Below, in pieces: positions 38,358 to 46,489 of a stretch of 64,000 bases of DNA (position 1 is its first letter; every line of letters starts with the position of its first letter). A model generated the notes under the pieces. It did no database searches. It was not told where the DNA came from and saw only the letters and a program-made list of their open reading frames with translations. A program made the position numbers and the translations under genes. Origin of the DNA: Pseudomonas mandelii (GTDB taxonomy: Bacteria > Pseudomonadota > Gammaproteobacteria > Pseudomonadales > Pseudomonadaceae); assembly GCF_900106065.1 (NCBI RefSeq), contig NZ_LT629796.1, positions 5,363,501-5,427,500 of the forward strand, written 5' to 3'.

Positions 38358-39641
38358 ATGAACGCTGCTGTAGACGTTCTGCAGTCCACCCATCAGCACA
38401 TCAACCGCGACCGCTTGTGGCAGTCGCTCATGGACCTGGCCAAACTCGGCGCCACGGTCAAGGGTGGCGTCTGTCGCCTCGCCCTGACCGACCTCGACCG
38501 TCAGGCCCGGGACATTTTCGTCAACTGGTGTGAAGACGCCGGATGCACCGTCAGCGTCGACGCCGTCGGCAACATCTTCGCCCGCCGCCCCGGCCGCAAC
38601 CCGAACCTGCCCCCGGTGATGACCGGCAGCCACATCGACACCCAACCCACGGGCGGCAAGTTCGATGGCTGCTTCGGTGTGCTGGCCGGCGTCGAGGTGC
38701 TGCGCACCCTCAACGACCTCGGCGTGGAAACCGAAGCGCCGCTGGAAGTGGTGGTCTGGACCAACGAAGAAGGCTCGCGCTTCGCCCCGTGCATGATGGG
38801 CTCCGGCGTGTTCGCGGAAAAATTCACCCTAGAAGAAACCCTGGCCAAGGTCGATGCCGATGGCGTCACCGTCGGCGAAGCGTTGAATGCCATTGGTTAC
38901 GCCGGCCCACGCACGGTCAGCGGCCATGCCGTCGGTGCCTATTTCGAGGCGCACATCGAGCAAGGCCCGATCCTCGAAGACGAACACAAAACCATCGGCA
39001 TCGTCATGGGCGCCCTCGGCCAGAAATGGTTCGACCTGAAACTGCGCGGCGTCGAAGCCCACGCCGGCCCGACGCCGATGCACTTGCGCAAGGACGCCCT
39101 GGTCGGCGCTGCCGTGATTGTCGGCGCAGTGAATCGCGCCGCTCTCGGCCATCAACCTCATGCCTGCGGCACCGTCGGATGCCTGCAAGCCTATCCCGGC
39201 TCACGCAATGTCATCCCCGGCGAAGTGCGCATGACCCTGGATTTCCGTCATCTGGAACCGGCGCGCCTGGACTCGATGATCGCCGAAGTCCGTGAAGTCA
39301 TCGAAACCACCTGCGAGGAGCACGGCCTGACCTTCGAACTGACACCCACCGCCGACTTCCCGCCGCTCTACTTCGACAAGGGTTGCGTCGAAGCGGTACG
39401 CGGGGCTGCGCAAGGTCTGGGGCTGTCGCACATGGACATCGTCAGCGGAGCAGGGCACGACGCGATCTTCCTCGCTGAACTCGGCCCGGCCGGGATGATC
39501 TTCGTGCCGTGCGAAGGCGGCATCAGCCACAACGAAATCGAAAATGCCGCGCCGGATGATCTGGCGGCAGGGTGTGCGGTGTTGTTGCGGGCGATGCTGG
39601 CCGCGTCGGCGGCGATTGCCAGCGGCCAACTGGCGGCCTGA
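38358..39641 (+). CDS. N-carbamoyl-beta-alanine amidohydrolase / M20 Zn-hydrolase (PydC/HyuC type)
   Basis: The 427-residue M20-family dinuclear metal amidase has TGSHIDTQPTGGKFDGCFG (metal His and Asp), WTNEEGSRFAPCM (catalytic Glu pair), EAHIEQGPIL, EAHAGPTPM and a late histidine in GGISHNEIE. It splits N-carbamoyl-beta-alanine to beta-alanine, CO2 and ammonia, the third step after PreAT and dihydropyrimidinase. It could also act on N-carbamoyl-L-amino acids; sequence alone does not decide. GAGGAGATCACC precedes the ATG. A 17-bp perfect hairpin lies 97 bases downstream. Confidence 0.87.
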   Translation: MNAAVDVLQSTHQHINRDRLWQSLMDLAKLGATVKGGVCRLALTDLDRQARDIFVNWCEDAGCTVSVDAVGNIFARRPGRNPNLPPVMTGSHIDTQPTGGKFDGCFGVLAGVEVLRTLNDLGVETEAPLEVVVWTNEEGSRFAPCMMGSGVFAEKFTLEETLAKVDADGVTVGEALNAIGYAGPRTVSGHAVGAYFEAHIEQGPILEDEHKTIGIVMGALGQKWFDLKLRGVEAHAGPTPMHLRKDALVGAAVIVGAVNRAALGHQPHACGTVGCLQAYPGSRNVIPGEVRMTLDFRHLEPARLDSMIAEVREVIETTCEEHGLTFELTPTADFPPLYFDKGCVEAVRGAAQGLGLSHMDIVSGAGHDAIFLAELGPAGMIFVPCEGGISHNEIENAAPDDLAAGCAVLLRAMLAASAAIASGQLAA

Positions 39642-39652
39642 AGCGCGAACAT

Positions 39653-39702
39653 GATCGTAGACTTTGGCTGCGCCTGCGCCTGCGCCGCTGGAGCCTACGA
39701 TC
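39653..39702. repeat. Small inverted-repeat element GATCGTAGAC...CTACGATC
   Basis: The ends GATCGTAG and CTACGATC pair around a core with the triplet-like CTGCGCCTGCGCCTGCGCC. It looks like a dispersed intergenic repeat of Pseudomonas rather than a terminator. Confidence 0.55.
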
Positions 39703-39737
39703 TACAGTGATTCGGTTACACGCCTGCCCGGATACGA

Positions 39738-39772
39738 GAAACCCCGGGTAGATCGGATCTACCCGGGGTTTC
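39738..39772. terminator. Perfect 17-bp hairpin, probable bidirectional terminator
   Basis: The arms GAAACCCCGGGTAGATC (39738-39754) and GATCTACCCGGGGTTTC (39756-39772) are exact complements around one base. It lies between convergent genes (amidohydrolase plus, secreted protein minus). U-runs are short on both sides, so termination rests on stem strength. Confidence 0.75.
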
Positions 39773-39799
39773 CTGTTTCAAACGGCCCAAAGCCGTTAA

Positions 39800-40024
39800 T
39801 CAATAGCGCTGATACTTCGAACCAAACTCAGGGCGGTTTTCCGCGACGTAGAGTTTGCTGGCCTGACTGTCTTTGTGATCAACGCCGACAGTGTTCACGT
39901 TCAATGTTGCCGGTTGGCTGACTTTGGCTGCCGCAACGACTTGCGAGGTGGCATGTGGGGCGGCGATGGCGGATGTTGCGCCAAGAACCGACAGGGCGAA
40001 ACCAAGACCAATGATGCTTTTCAT
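39800..40024 (-). CDS. Small secreted protein with VAENRPEFGSKYQRY tail
   Basis: The 74-residue protein has a clear signal peptide (MKSIIGLGFALSVLGATSAIAAP) and a mature part of about 52 residues. The last 15 residues, VAENRPEFGSKYQRY, are identical to the end of the larger secreted protein 265 bases upstream on the same strand. No known domain is recognised. The shared tail suggests a common partner, localisation or processing signal in the periplasm. The ribosome site is weak but a GGAGCAACATC sequence precedes the ATG. Confidence 0.75.
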   Translation of the reverse strand: MKSIIGLGFALSVLGATSAIAAPHATSQVVAAAKVSQPATLNVNTVGVDHKDSQASKLYVAENRPEFGSKYQRY

Positions 40025-40137
40025 GATGTTGCTCCAGTAGAGTGGGGAGAAGATGTGGCCACTGTAGTGCTGGAGCGTCGCGATGAGAAAACACCCTTGC
40101 GCATAGTTGATATCGAGCGCGTTGATCCACTGTCAGC

Positions 40138-40149
40138 GGGGGGGGGGGG
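40138..40149. repeat. Homopolymer of 12 G
   Basis: Twelve consecutive G on the plus strand occur within the remnant of a binding-protein gene. Tracts of this length slip during replication and are also prone to sequencing error. Confidence 0.85.
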
Positions 40150-40262
40150 CTGGGCCAACGCTGCCTGAGTCGTTCGAGACGTCCGTCGCGTCTCATTTCA
40201 TCCAGCGCCTGTTGCCAGCGCGCCACCACCACGCCGCCCGGGGCCGGCTCGCTTCTACATTT
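40150..40262 (-). pseudogene. C-terminal remnant of a periplasmic solute-binding protein
   Basis: On the minus strand this stretch reads VVARWQQALDEMRRDGRLERLRQRW, here split by me as VVARWQQALDEM and RRDGRLERLRQRW. That is the usual last helix of family-3 solute-binding proteins. No N-terminal domain, start or signal peptide is present, and the poly-G tract interrupts what follows. It is probably a decayed gene end between the two secreted-protein genes. The match is by pattern only and short. Confidence 0.4.
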
Positions 40263-40288
40263 GATCTCTGGCGGTTTGCAGAGTTTGA

Positions 40289-40714
40289 TCAGTAACGCTG
40301 ATATTTGGAACCGAACTCAGGGCGATTCTCCGCGACGACAACACCCCCTTGTACGGCATTCTTCGGGTTGATCGACGTGACACGTTCGCGCAGTTCTTGC
40401 AGGCGATCCGCGCCACCTTCAGCCACACGCTCACGAAGCTCTTGCAGGCGATCAGCACCGCCTTCGGCAACGCGGTTCTCGATCAGGCGATCGGAACCAC
40501 CTTCAGCAACACGGTTGTTTTGCAGGTTTTCAGAGCCATATTCAGCGACGCGATTCTGTTGCAACCGGTCCGAGCCACCTTCCACCAACAGTTGCTGGAT
40601 CTGGCTGTGGGACGCAGCGCTGACGGTATTGGCCGACGCCAGGTTCGACAGGCCGAGGCCACCAACCAATGCCAGACCGAGTACCAGGGACGAGACTTTC
40701 GAGAAGTTGAACAT
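40289..40714 (-). CDS. Secreted VAEGGADRL-repeat protein with VAENRPEFGSKYQRY tail
   Basis: The 141-residue protein has a signal peptide (to about residue 29, LASANTV). A central block (about 40-108) is made of five imperfect repeats of about 14-16 residues around (V)AEGG(S/A)DRL(x)ENR or LQELRER. The tail, VAENRPEFGSKYQRY, is identical to that of the 74-residue neighbour. The last two repeats are nearly the same at DNA level, a sign of recent duplication. Function unknown; Pseudomonas has other secreted proteins with such repeats. A pair of TATACA-N4-GATACA boxes, like those before the OmpR-type regulator, lies about 140 bases upstream. Confidence 0.8.
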   Translation of the reverse strand: MFNFSKVSSLVLGLALVGGLGLSNLASANTVSAASHSQIQQLLVEGGSDRLQQNRVAEYGSENLQNNRVAEGGSDRLIENRVAEGGADRLQELRERVAEGGADRLQELRERVTSINPKNAVQGGVVVAENRPEFGSKYQRY

Positions 40715-40852
40715 GGGTGATTCTCCGTGCGCTTGAATGTGTGTGGGTCGGTAGCTGCTGCTATCCGGTGAACACAGTTAAACGCCCGGGTGTATCGGTG
40801 ATGTGTGCTTGAACGCGCTGAAATCGGCTTATACGTATCCGTTCGGGGTTCT

Positions 40853-40868
40853 TATACAGACGGATACA
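40853..40868 (-). promoter_or_regulatory. Tandem box TATACA-N4-GATACA (candidate OmpR-type site)
   Basis: TATACA at 40853 and GATACA at 40863 are spaced 10 bases apart, the spacing used by OmpR/PhoB-type regulators. Read on the minus strand it is TGTATC-N4-TGTATA. It lies 139 bases upstream of the repeat-protein start and within the decayed kinase's 3-prime flank. Three similar pairs lie before the regulator gene. Confidence 0.5.
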
Positions 40869-40887
40869 AAACCCTTGCCCCAAGCTG

Positions 40888-41297
40888 CTACAAGGGTTGT
40901 GCCGCGAGGGTGAGCTCAGCGCACAGGCCGCCGCCTTCGCATGGCGTTGAACGCCTTGGCGGCATGGGCGACTTCGGTCGGGCCTTTTTCGTCCAGATGC
41001 ACCGCGTGGGTGTTCGGACCAAGGGTGTCCACTGCCTGGGCGAGGCGGGTAAGGGGCGGATGGCGACCCTGACCGCCAGCCAGGTGCAGATCAATAAAAG
41101 GGTCAGTTGCACCAGCAGCACCATCGGCAGCCACGAGGGCAACGGCATCACCGATGGCCGGACGTCGATGGTCAGCGGGCTGCCGTCGGCGAGTTTCAGG
41201 TGTGCCTGGAAGTGCTGTTGCGCACCTTGGATGCGAGTAAACGCCAAGGCATATTGCGCACCGACAGCGTCCGTGGCCAATGCAGGTAGCGTTTCAT
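40888..41297 (-). pseudogene. Remnant of the sensor histidine kinase partner
   Basis: The ATG at 41297 overlaps the regulator stop as ATGA and reads MKRYLHWPRTL, a typical kinase start. The reading then continues in another frame with the end of a periplasmic domain and a membrane span (LPMVLLVQLTLLLICTWLAV). A further frame gives a HAMP piece (PLTRLAQAVDTLGPN, VAHAAKAFNAM). The last 15 residues, GGGLCAELTLAAQPL, look like the end of a HATPase domain. The first membrane span, most of the periplasmic part and the whole kinase core are missing. At least two deletions and two frameshifts are needed to explain it. Confidence 0.7.
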
Positions 41298-42034
41298 GAT
41301 TCGGCGCCGAGCAATTCCACGGGATAGGAGAACACGTAGCCTTCGCTGCGCACGGTTTTGATGTAGGTCGACTCCCGGGAGTCATCCATCAGCCGTTGGC
41401 GCAGACGGCTCACCAGCAAGTCGATGGAGCGGTCGAACAGGTCGGCGTCGCGGCCCTGGGTGAGGTTGAGCAACTGGTCGCGACTGAGCACGCGCTGCGG
41501 GTGATCGAGGAATACCCGGAGCAAGCGGTACTCGGCGCCACTGAGTGCAACCATCGTGTCGTCTTCGTCCAGCAAGTGGCGGGCGGTGGTGTCCAGGCGC
41601 CAACGGCCGAAGCCCAGCAACCGGCCGCTTTCGGTGATGAGCAGGTTGGGCGGCAGCATCCGGGTGCGGCGCAGTACGGCGTTGATCCGCGCCAGCAGTT
41701 CGCGGGCGGAGAACGGTTTGGTCAGGTAATCGTCCGCGCCCATTTCCAGGCCGAGGATGCGGTCGGTTTCGTCGTTGCGGGCGGTGAGCATCAGGATCGG
41801 CGTGGCCTTGTGTTTGCCTGAGCGCAGTTCGCGGCAAAGGAGCAGGCCGTCATCGCCGGGCATCATGATGTCGAGCACGATCAGGTCCACGGTGTTGGTT
41901 TCAAGAAAGCTGCGCATCTGCCGGCCATCGGCAACCACGGTGGTGCGCAGGCCGTTCTTTTTCAGGTAATTACCGACCAGTTCACGGATCTCGCGATCGT
42001 CATCGACGATCAGGATGTGGTTCACGTGTTCCAT
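41294..42034 (-). CDS. OmpR-family response regulator (orphaned by kinase loss)
   Basis: The 246-residue regulator has a receiver domain (HILIVDDDREIRELV, phosphoacceptor Asp55 in LIVLDIMMPG, TARNDETDRILGLEMGADDYLTKPF) and a winged-helix DNA-binding domain (LSGAEYRLLRVFLDHPQRVLSR and VSRLRQRLMDD, ending TVRSEGYVFS). The reading frame is intact although the partner kinase gene that overlaps its stop is destroyed. Three TGTATC-type tandem boxes lie upstream, so it may control itself and the secreted-protein genes. It may now be activated by another kinase or act unphosphorylated. Confidence 0.9.
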   Translation of the reverse strand: MEHVNHILIVDDDREIRELVGNYLKKNGLRTTVVADGRQMRSFLETNTVDLIVLDIMMPGDDGLLLCRELRSGKHKATPILMLTARNDETDRILGLEMGADDYLTKPFSARELLARINAVLRRTRMLPPNLLITESGRLLGFGRWRLDTTARHLLDEDDTMVALSGAEYRLLRVFLDHPQRVLSRDQLLNLTQGRDADLFDRSIDLLVSRLRQRLMDDSRESTYIKTVRSEGYVFSYPVELLGAES

Positions 42035-42103
42035 TGCTCAAACCTCTTGTTATTCGCACGTCGCGCATTCTAGGGAGCCACGCCGCACCTGCCTGCCGGC
42101 CTT

Positions 42104-42188
42104 TGTATCTCACTGTATCTGGAGATGACTTTGATACAGGGGCATACAAGTCGGCTTTTTTTCAGGGGCGGGTGTATCGAACTGTATT
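42104..42188. promoter_or_regulatory. Three tandem TGTATC-N4-TGTAT pairs before the OmpR-type regulator
   Basis: The pairs are TGTATC-N4-TGTATC at 42104-42119, GATACA-N4-CATACA (opposite strand) at 42133-42148 and TGTATC-N4-TGTATT at 42173-42188. In each the hexamers are 10 bases apart. They fill the space between the regulator (minus) and the DUF2790 remnant (plus), which would have been divergent targets. Confidence 0.6.
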
Positions 42189-42238
42189 GGTTGCCCTGTG
42201 TGACACCTTACGCCTTAGTAGTCCCGGTTTTACGACAC

Positions 42239-42415
42239 ATGGAAGATACCTCCGGCCGTTTAAATGGGGATATCAAGACGGTGATTTCCACTGTAGAAGA
42301 CGGCGGAGCAAATTGCGGGATTGTGAATGCGCGGGTGACGTATCTGGATTCGAGCGGTACGCAGAAGGTATTGGATTACAGCAAGTTTGCGGCGTGTGGC
42401 AATCAGGGCGGCTGA
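42239..42415 (+). pseudogene. Remnant of a DUF2790-family secreted protein
   Basis: The last part of this reading frame (NGDIKTVISTVEDGGANCG, VNARVTYLDSSGTQKVLDY, FAACGNQGG) matches the C-terminal half of DUF2790 proteins: two cysteines and the TYxDSxG block. Those proteins normally start with a signal peptide. Here the in-frame upstream residues are not a signal, so the 5-prime part seems lost. DUF2790 genes are usual targets next to two-component regulators in Pseudomonas, which fits the position. Confidence 0.55.
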
Positions 42416-42462
42416 TCTCGGCGGCCTTCGGGCCGACCAGATTCCCCGGATTTGCCCGTTCA

Positions 42463-42556
42463 ACCTGTAGGAGCGAGCCTGCTCGCGATAGCGGTCGTAC
42501 AGGCAACAGCACAGTTGGATGTACCGGCCTCATCGCGAGCAACCTCGCTCTCACAA
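42463..42556. repeat. REPIN upstream of ppnN 3-prime end
   Basis: CCTGTAGGAGCGAGCCTGCTCGCGATAGCGG and the diverged inverted copy CATCGCGAGCAACCTCGCTCTCACAAGG lie after the DUF2790 remnant. Confidence 0.8.
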
Positions 42557-42592
42557 GGCCGACTCGCGATGTTACAGCTCACATAAGCTTTG

Positions 42593-43966
42593 TTATGCAA
42601 CCACCTGATAGCACGGAACATAAGCCGCGCCACCCGGCAGTTTCATCCGGTGCTGCGCAACGAAGGCCTTGAGCAATTGATCAAGCGGATGCATGACCGC
42701 CGCATCGCCACGGATCTGGTAAGGGCCGTGTTCTTCGATCAGGCGGATGCCCTTGTCCTTGACGTTGCCGGCGACGATGCCGGAGAACGCGCGGCGCAGG
42801 TTTGCCGCCAGTTCGTGGGGTGGCAGGTCGCGGCTGAGTTTGAGGTTGGCCATGTTTTCGTGGGTCGGGTCGAACGGGCGCTGGAAGCCTTCGTCGATTT
42901 TCAGCAGCCAGTTGAAATGGAACGCGTCATTGCGCTCGCGGCGGAACTGTTTGACCGCTTTGAGGCCTTGGGTCATCTGGCGCGCGACTTCGGCCGGGTC
43001 GTCGATGATGATTTCGTAGTGTTGTTTCGCGGCGTCACCCAGCGTTGCGCCGACAAACGCGTCGAGTTGCTCCAGATACGGCGCCGCATGTTTCGGCCCG
43101 GTGAGCACCACGGGGAAGGGCAGGCCTGCGTTGTCCGGGTGCATGAGGATGCCGAGCAGGTACAGGAACTCTTCGGCTGTGCCGGCGCCGCCCGGGAAAA
43201 TGATGATGCCATGGCCCACGCGCACGAAGGCTTCCAGGCGTTTCTCGATGTCCGGCAGGATCACCAGTTCGTTGACGATCGGGTTCGGCGCTTCGGCGGC
43301 GATGATGCCGGGCTCGGTCAAACCGAGGTAGCGGCCACCGTGGATGCGTTGCTTGGCGTGGGCAATGGTCGCGCCTTTCATCGGGCCTTTCATCACGCCG
43401 GGGCCGCAACCGGTGCAGATGTCGAGGCTGCGCAGGCCCAGTTCATGGCCGACTTTCTTGGTGTATTTGTATTCTTCGGTGTTGATCGAGTGGCCACCCC
43501 AGCACACCACGATCTTCGGCTCGACACCGGGGCGCAGGGTGCGGGCGTTGCGCAGCAGGTGGAAGACGTAGTCGCTGATGCCCTGGGAGGTGCTCAGGTC
43601 GATGCGCTGGGCGTCGAGCTCGTTTTCGGTGTAGACGATGTCACGCAGGGCGCTGAACAGCATTTCCCGGGTGCTGGCGATCATTTCGCCGTCGACGAAG
43701 GCGTCAGCGGGGGCATTCAGCAGTTCCAGGCGGACGCCGCGGTCCTGCTGGTGGATGCGGATTTCGAAATCTTTGTAGGCTTCAAGGATGGTCTTGGCGT
43801 TATCAACATGGGCGCCGGTATTGAGGATGGCCAGGGCGCACTGGCGGAATAAGGTGTAGGTGCTGCCGGATCCGGCTTCGCTCAGTTGCTGTACTTCACG
43901 TTGAGAAAGGGTTTCCAGGCTGCCTTTAGGGCTGACGGAGGCGTTGATTACTTGTCGTTGGGTCAT
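42593..43966 (-). CDS. ppnN: Pyrimidine/purine nucleotide 5'-monophosphate nucleosidase PpnN (LOG family)
   Basis: The 457-residue LOG-family enzyme has the signature FPGGAGTAEEFLYLLGIL and the upstream CTGCGPGVMKGPMKGA phosphate-binding loop. N- and C-terminal extensions typical of PpnN (YgdH) distinguish it from short LOG proteins. It cleaves nucleoside monophosphates to base and ribose 5-phosphate; in E. coli it is stimulated by (p)ppGpp. It stands alone, with a 226-bp gap to the divergent DUF3087 gene that shows no further features. Confidence 0.92.
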   Translation of the reverse strand: MTQRQVINASVSPKGSLETLSQREVQQLSEAGSGSTYTLFRQCALAILNTGAHVDNAKTILEAYKDFEIRIHQQDRGVRLELLNAPADAFVDGEMIASTREMLFSALRDIVYTENELDAQRIDLSTSQGISDYVFHLLRNARTLRPGVEPKIVVCWGGHSINTEEYKYTKKVGHELGLRSLDICTGCGPGVMKGPMKGATIAHAKQRIHGGRYLGLTEPGIIAAEAPNPIVNELVILPDIEKRLEAFVRVGHGIIIFPGGAGTAEEFLYLLGILMHPDNAGLPFPVVLTGPKHAAPYLEQLDAFVGATLGDAAKQHYEIIIDDPAEVARQMTQGLKAVKQFRRERNDAFHFNWLLKIDEGFQRPFDPTHENMANLKLSRDLPPHELAANLRRAFSGIVAGNVKDKGIRLIEEHGPYQIRGDAAVMHPLDQLLKAFVAQHRMKLPGGAAYVPCYQVVA

Positions 43967-44192
43967 TCAATGATCCTTAAAACGATGCCGTTCAAACAGG
44001 CAAATGGCATCCGAATAGTGTGTATCCAAGAAAGAAGATGGCACGAACTGCGCTGTATCGCCATGTTCCCCGTTTGACGATGAAAAGATGAAGAGGCGCC
44101 CAGCATAGCTAAATCCTGCACAGGGGCGATAATGCCCCGCAGTCTTTTCGCTCACCGAGCCTTTTACCATTGATGCAAGGAACCCCGTCACG

Positions 44193-44720
44193 ATGTTCGA
44201 AATCCAGCCGATGAACGCCGAACTCTTTCGAAAGCAGACGCGGCGCAGCACGGTCATTATTGCGCTGATATTTCTAGCGCTGGCGATGGTGCTGTCCACT
44301 GCGGCGGTGGCGTTGTTTGGCGAGCCGGGGGGCGACAATCTGCGATTTAACGTCGGCGGCGTGTTTGTCGCGGTGCTGCTGATGGTGGCGCTGATGCGCG
44401 GCATGTTCTGGTCTCAGGCCTGGATGGCGCCGGCGGTGTACGGCTGGCAGCTCAAGCGCAGCCTGATGAGCATCACCAATGTGATGCATCAGGTGACAGC
44501 GGCGGTGGAGACGGGTGATCCAACGGCCATGAAACTGCTGCGTTTCTACCATCTGGGCTTGAGCCAGATGCACGAACTGGACGGCAACTCCAGCGACCAT
44601 GGGCAATTGAGCCGGGAAGTGGAGCAACACAAGGCGCGGATGGAAGCGCTGGGCCTCGACACCGAACAGACACAACTGAACCCGGCCTGGCTTGAAGCAG
44701 TGAAGCAGACACCGAAGTAA
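44193..44720 (+). CDS. DUF3087 family membrane protein
   Basis: The 175-residue protein has two membrane spans (about 19-42 and 52-68) and a soluble helical C-terminal half with MHQVTAAVETGDPTAMKLLRFYHLG, the conserved part of DUF3087. The function is unknown. An AAGGAACCCC site precedes the ATG. It stands alone between ppnN and the diguanylate cyclase. Confidence 0.8.
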   Translation: MFEIQPMNAELFRKQTRRSTVIIALIFLALAMVLSTAAVALFGEPGGDNLRFNVGGVFVAVLLMVALMRGMFWSQAWMAPAVYGWQLKRSLMSITNVMHQVTAAVETGDPTAMKLLRFYHLGLSQMHELDGNSSDHGQLSREVEQHKARMEALGLDTEQTQLNPAWLEAVKQTPK

Positions 44721-44885
44721 ATCCCGTGGGGTCGCATCCTCACCCCACACAAACCCGTCACAACGCGAGCAAATCGCCTATCTTGTTTCTGGTGGGGTAT
44801 AGCGGTCCGAGTGTCAGGCACGACTGGATGGCGCTAAAAGGGCGAACGGGAAAAGTCGCCATGTCATAACGAGTCAGGGAGCGTC

Positions 44886-46463
44886 ATGGGACATCCGTCC
44901 ATCAACGACCGAATTGAACACAGCCGGCCCGTCGCGCCTTGGGGGGCCGAGCAAATCGAGTCCCAGCGCAGGGTCCGCTACGCGGTTGTCCTGCTCGTGG
45001 CGGTGTGCCTGTCCTTGACGGCCATTGTGATCTGGGAAGCCTGGAACTCGCGCCAGTACCATTTGCATGACAAAGAAGTGGCAATGTCCAACCTTGCCCA
45101 GACCCTGACGTCGCAAGCGCAGTCGTCAATCAAACAGGCCGATACGCTGCTGTTTGCCTTGGTGGACCGCGTCGAAAACGAGGGCGTGGCCTCAGCGCAG
45201 CTGCCCAGATTCAGACGGTTGCTCGCCGCCCAACGCAGTGAGCTGACCCAGCTCCATGGTTTGTTCGTATTTGACGAAAAAGGGGGGTGGATCGCCAATT
45301 CCAACGGTGCGGATATACCCGGTGCGAACAATTCCGACCGTGAATACTTCATCTACCATCGTGAACATACTGACCGGGGACCTCATATCGGACCGTCGAT
45401 CAAGAGTCGATCGACCCGCGAATGGATCATGACCGTGTCACGCAGGATCAATCATCCAGATGGCAGTTTCGCCGGTGTGGCGCTGGCAACGATCTACCTC
45501 GACCATTTTCTCGCGCTGTACGACAGCATCGACATGGGCCAAAACGGCGTGATCAACCTGATCGCCGACGATGGCAGCATCGTCGTTCGCCGGCCATTCA
45601 ACGAAGCCGACGTCGGCACCAGCGTCGCCAAGGGGCCGCTGTTCATGCAGCTGTTGCCCAAGGGCAATTCCGGCACGGCCACCGTCAAGTCATATGTTGA
45701 TGGTGTGGAGCGAGTGGTGGGGTTTCGGCGGGTTGATGGTTATCCGCTGATCGTCTTTGCCGGCCTGGACAAGCGAGACGTCCTGGCCGGCTGGCGCGAG
45801 GAGTCCATCCTCAGCGCTGGCATCGTGCTGTTGCTTTTGGTGTTTCTGGGAGGGCTCGGCTATCGCCTCATTCGCTTCATGAAGCAGCAGAATCATTTTC
45901 AGAGCGTGCTGCTTGATGCCCGGGAAAAGCTCATCGAGGTCAACCGCAGCCTTGAACTGCTGGCGCTCGAAGACGCACTCACCGGGCTCTCCAACCGGCG
46001 TCAGTTCGATCTGTTCATCCTCGCGGAAATGGGCCGGGCCCGGCGCACGGTGACCCACCTCGCCATGCTGATGATCGATGTCGATCACTTCAAGAGCTTC
46101 AATGATCGTTATGGGCACGTGGCGGGTGATGACTGTCTGCGCAAAATCAGCGCGATTATCAAGGACAACATCAAACGCCCCGGCGATCTGGCCGCCCGCT
46201 ATGGCGGCGAGGAGTTCACGGTGGTGCTGCCCGGCACCGACTATGTGGGGGCGTTTCTGGTCGCCGAAAAAATTCGTCGCGGGGTGCAGCAGGCCGGCAT
46301 CGTACACAGCGAATGCCCTGAGGGTATGGTGACGGTCAGCGTGGGGGTTTGCGCCTACAACCCGGCCTCGCAGGATCAGCCCGACGACCTGGTCACCGCT
46401 GCGGACAAAGCGTTGTACGTGGCCAAGGCCAGTGGGCGGAACATGAGCGTCATCGCCAACTGA
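44886..46463 (+). CDS. Diguanylate cyclase with periplasmic Cache sensor
   Basis: The 525-residue protein has two membrane spans (about 33-53 and 313-335). They enclose a double-Cache type periplasmic domain (NSDREYFIYHREHTDRGPHI, FAGVALATIYLDHFLALYDSI). A GGDEF domain follows, with the intact active site RYGGEEFTVVLPG and upstream DALTGLSNRRQFD. It makes cyclic di-GMP in response to an unknown external ligand. No RxxD inhibitory motif is evident just before the active site. AGGGAGCGTC precedes the ATG. No EAL domain is present. Confidence 0.92.
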   Translation: MGHPSINDRIEHSRPVAPWGAEQIESQRRVRYAVVLLVAVCLSLTAIVIWEAWNSRQYHLHDKEVAMSNLAQTLTSQAQSSIKQADTLLFALVDRVENEGVASAQLPRFRRLLAAQRSELTQLHGLFVFDEKGGWIANSNGADIPGANNSDREYFIYHREHTDRGPHIGPSIKSRSTREWIMTVSRRINHPDGSFAGVALATIYLDHFLALYDSIDMGQNGVINLIADDGSIVVRRPFNEADVGTSVAKGPLFMQLLPKGNSGTATVKSYVDGVERVVGFRRVDGYPLIVFAGLDKRDVLAGWREESILSAGIVLLLLVFLGGLGYRLIRFMKQQNHFQSVLLDAREKLIEVNRSLELLALEDALTGLSNRRQFDLFILAEMGRARRTVTHLAMLMIDVDHFKSFNDRYGHVAGDDCLRKISAIIKDNIKRPGDLAARYGGEEFTVVLPGTDYVGAFLVAEKIRRGVQQAGIVHSECPEGMVTVSVGVCAYNPASQDQPDDLVTAADKALYVAKASGRNMSVIAN

Positions 46464-46489
46464 CTTGAAACGAAGCGGTCACTGCCCTG

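Noticed and set aside
40289..40714. The repeat region considered as non-coding tandem repeat
   Set aside because: The frame stays open through all units, starts with a signal peptide and ends with a tail shared by a neighbouring protein.
42590..43852. A 420-codon frame opposite ppnN
   Set aside because: Shadow of the LOG-family gene, which has its active-site motif on the minus strand.
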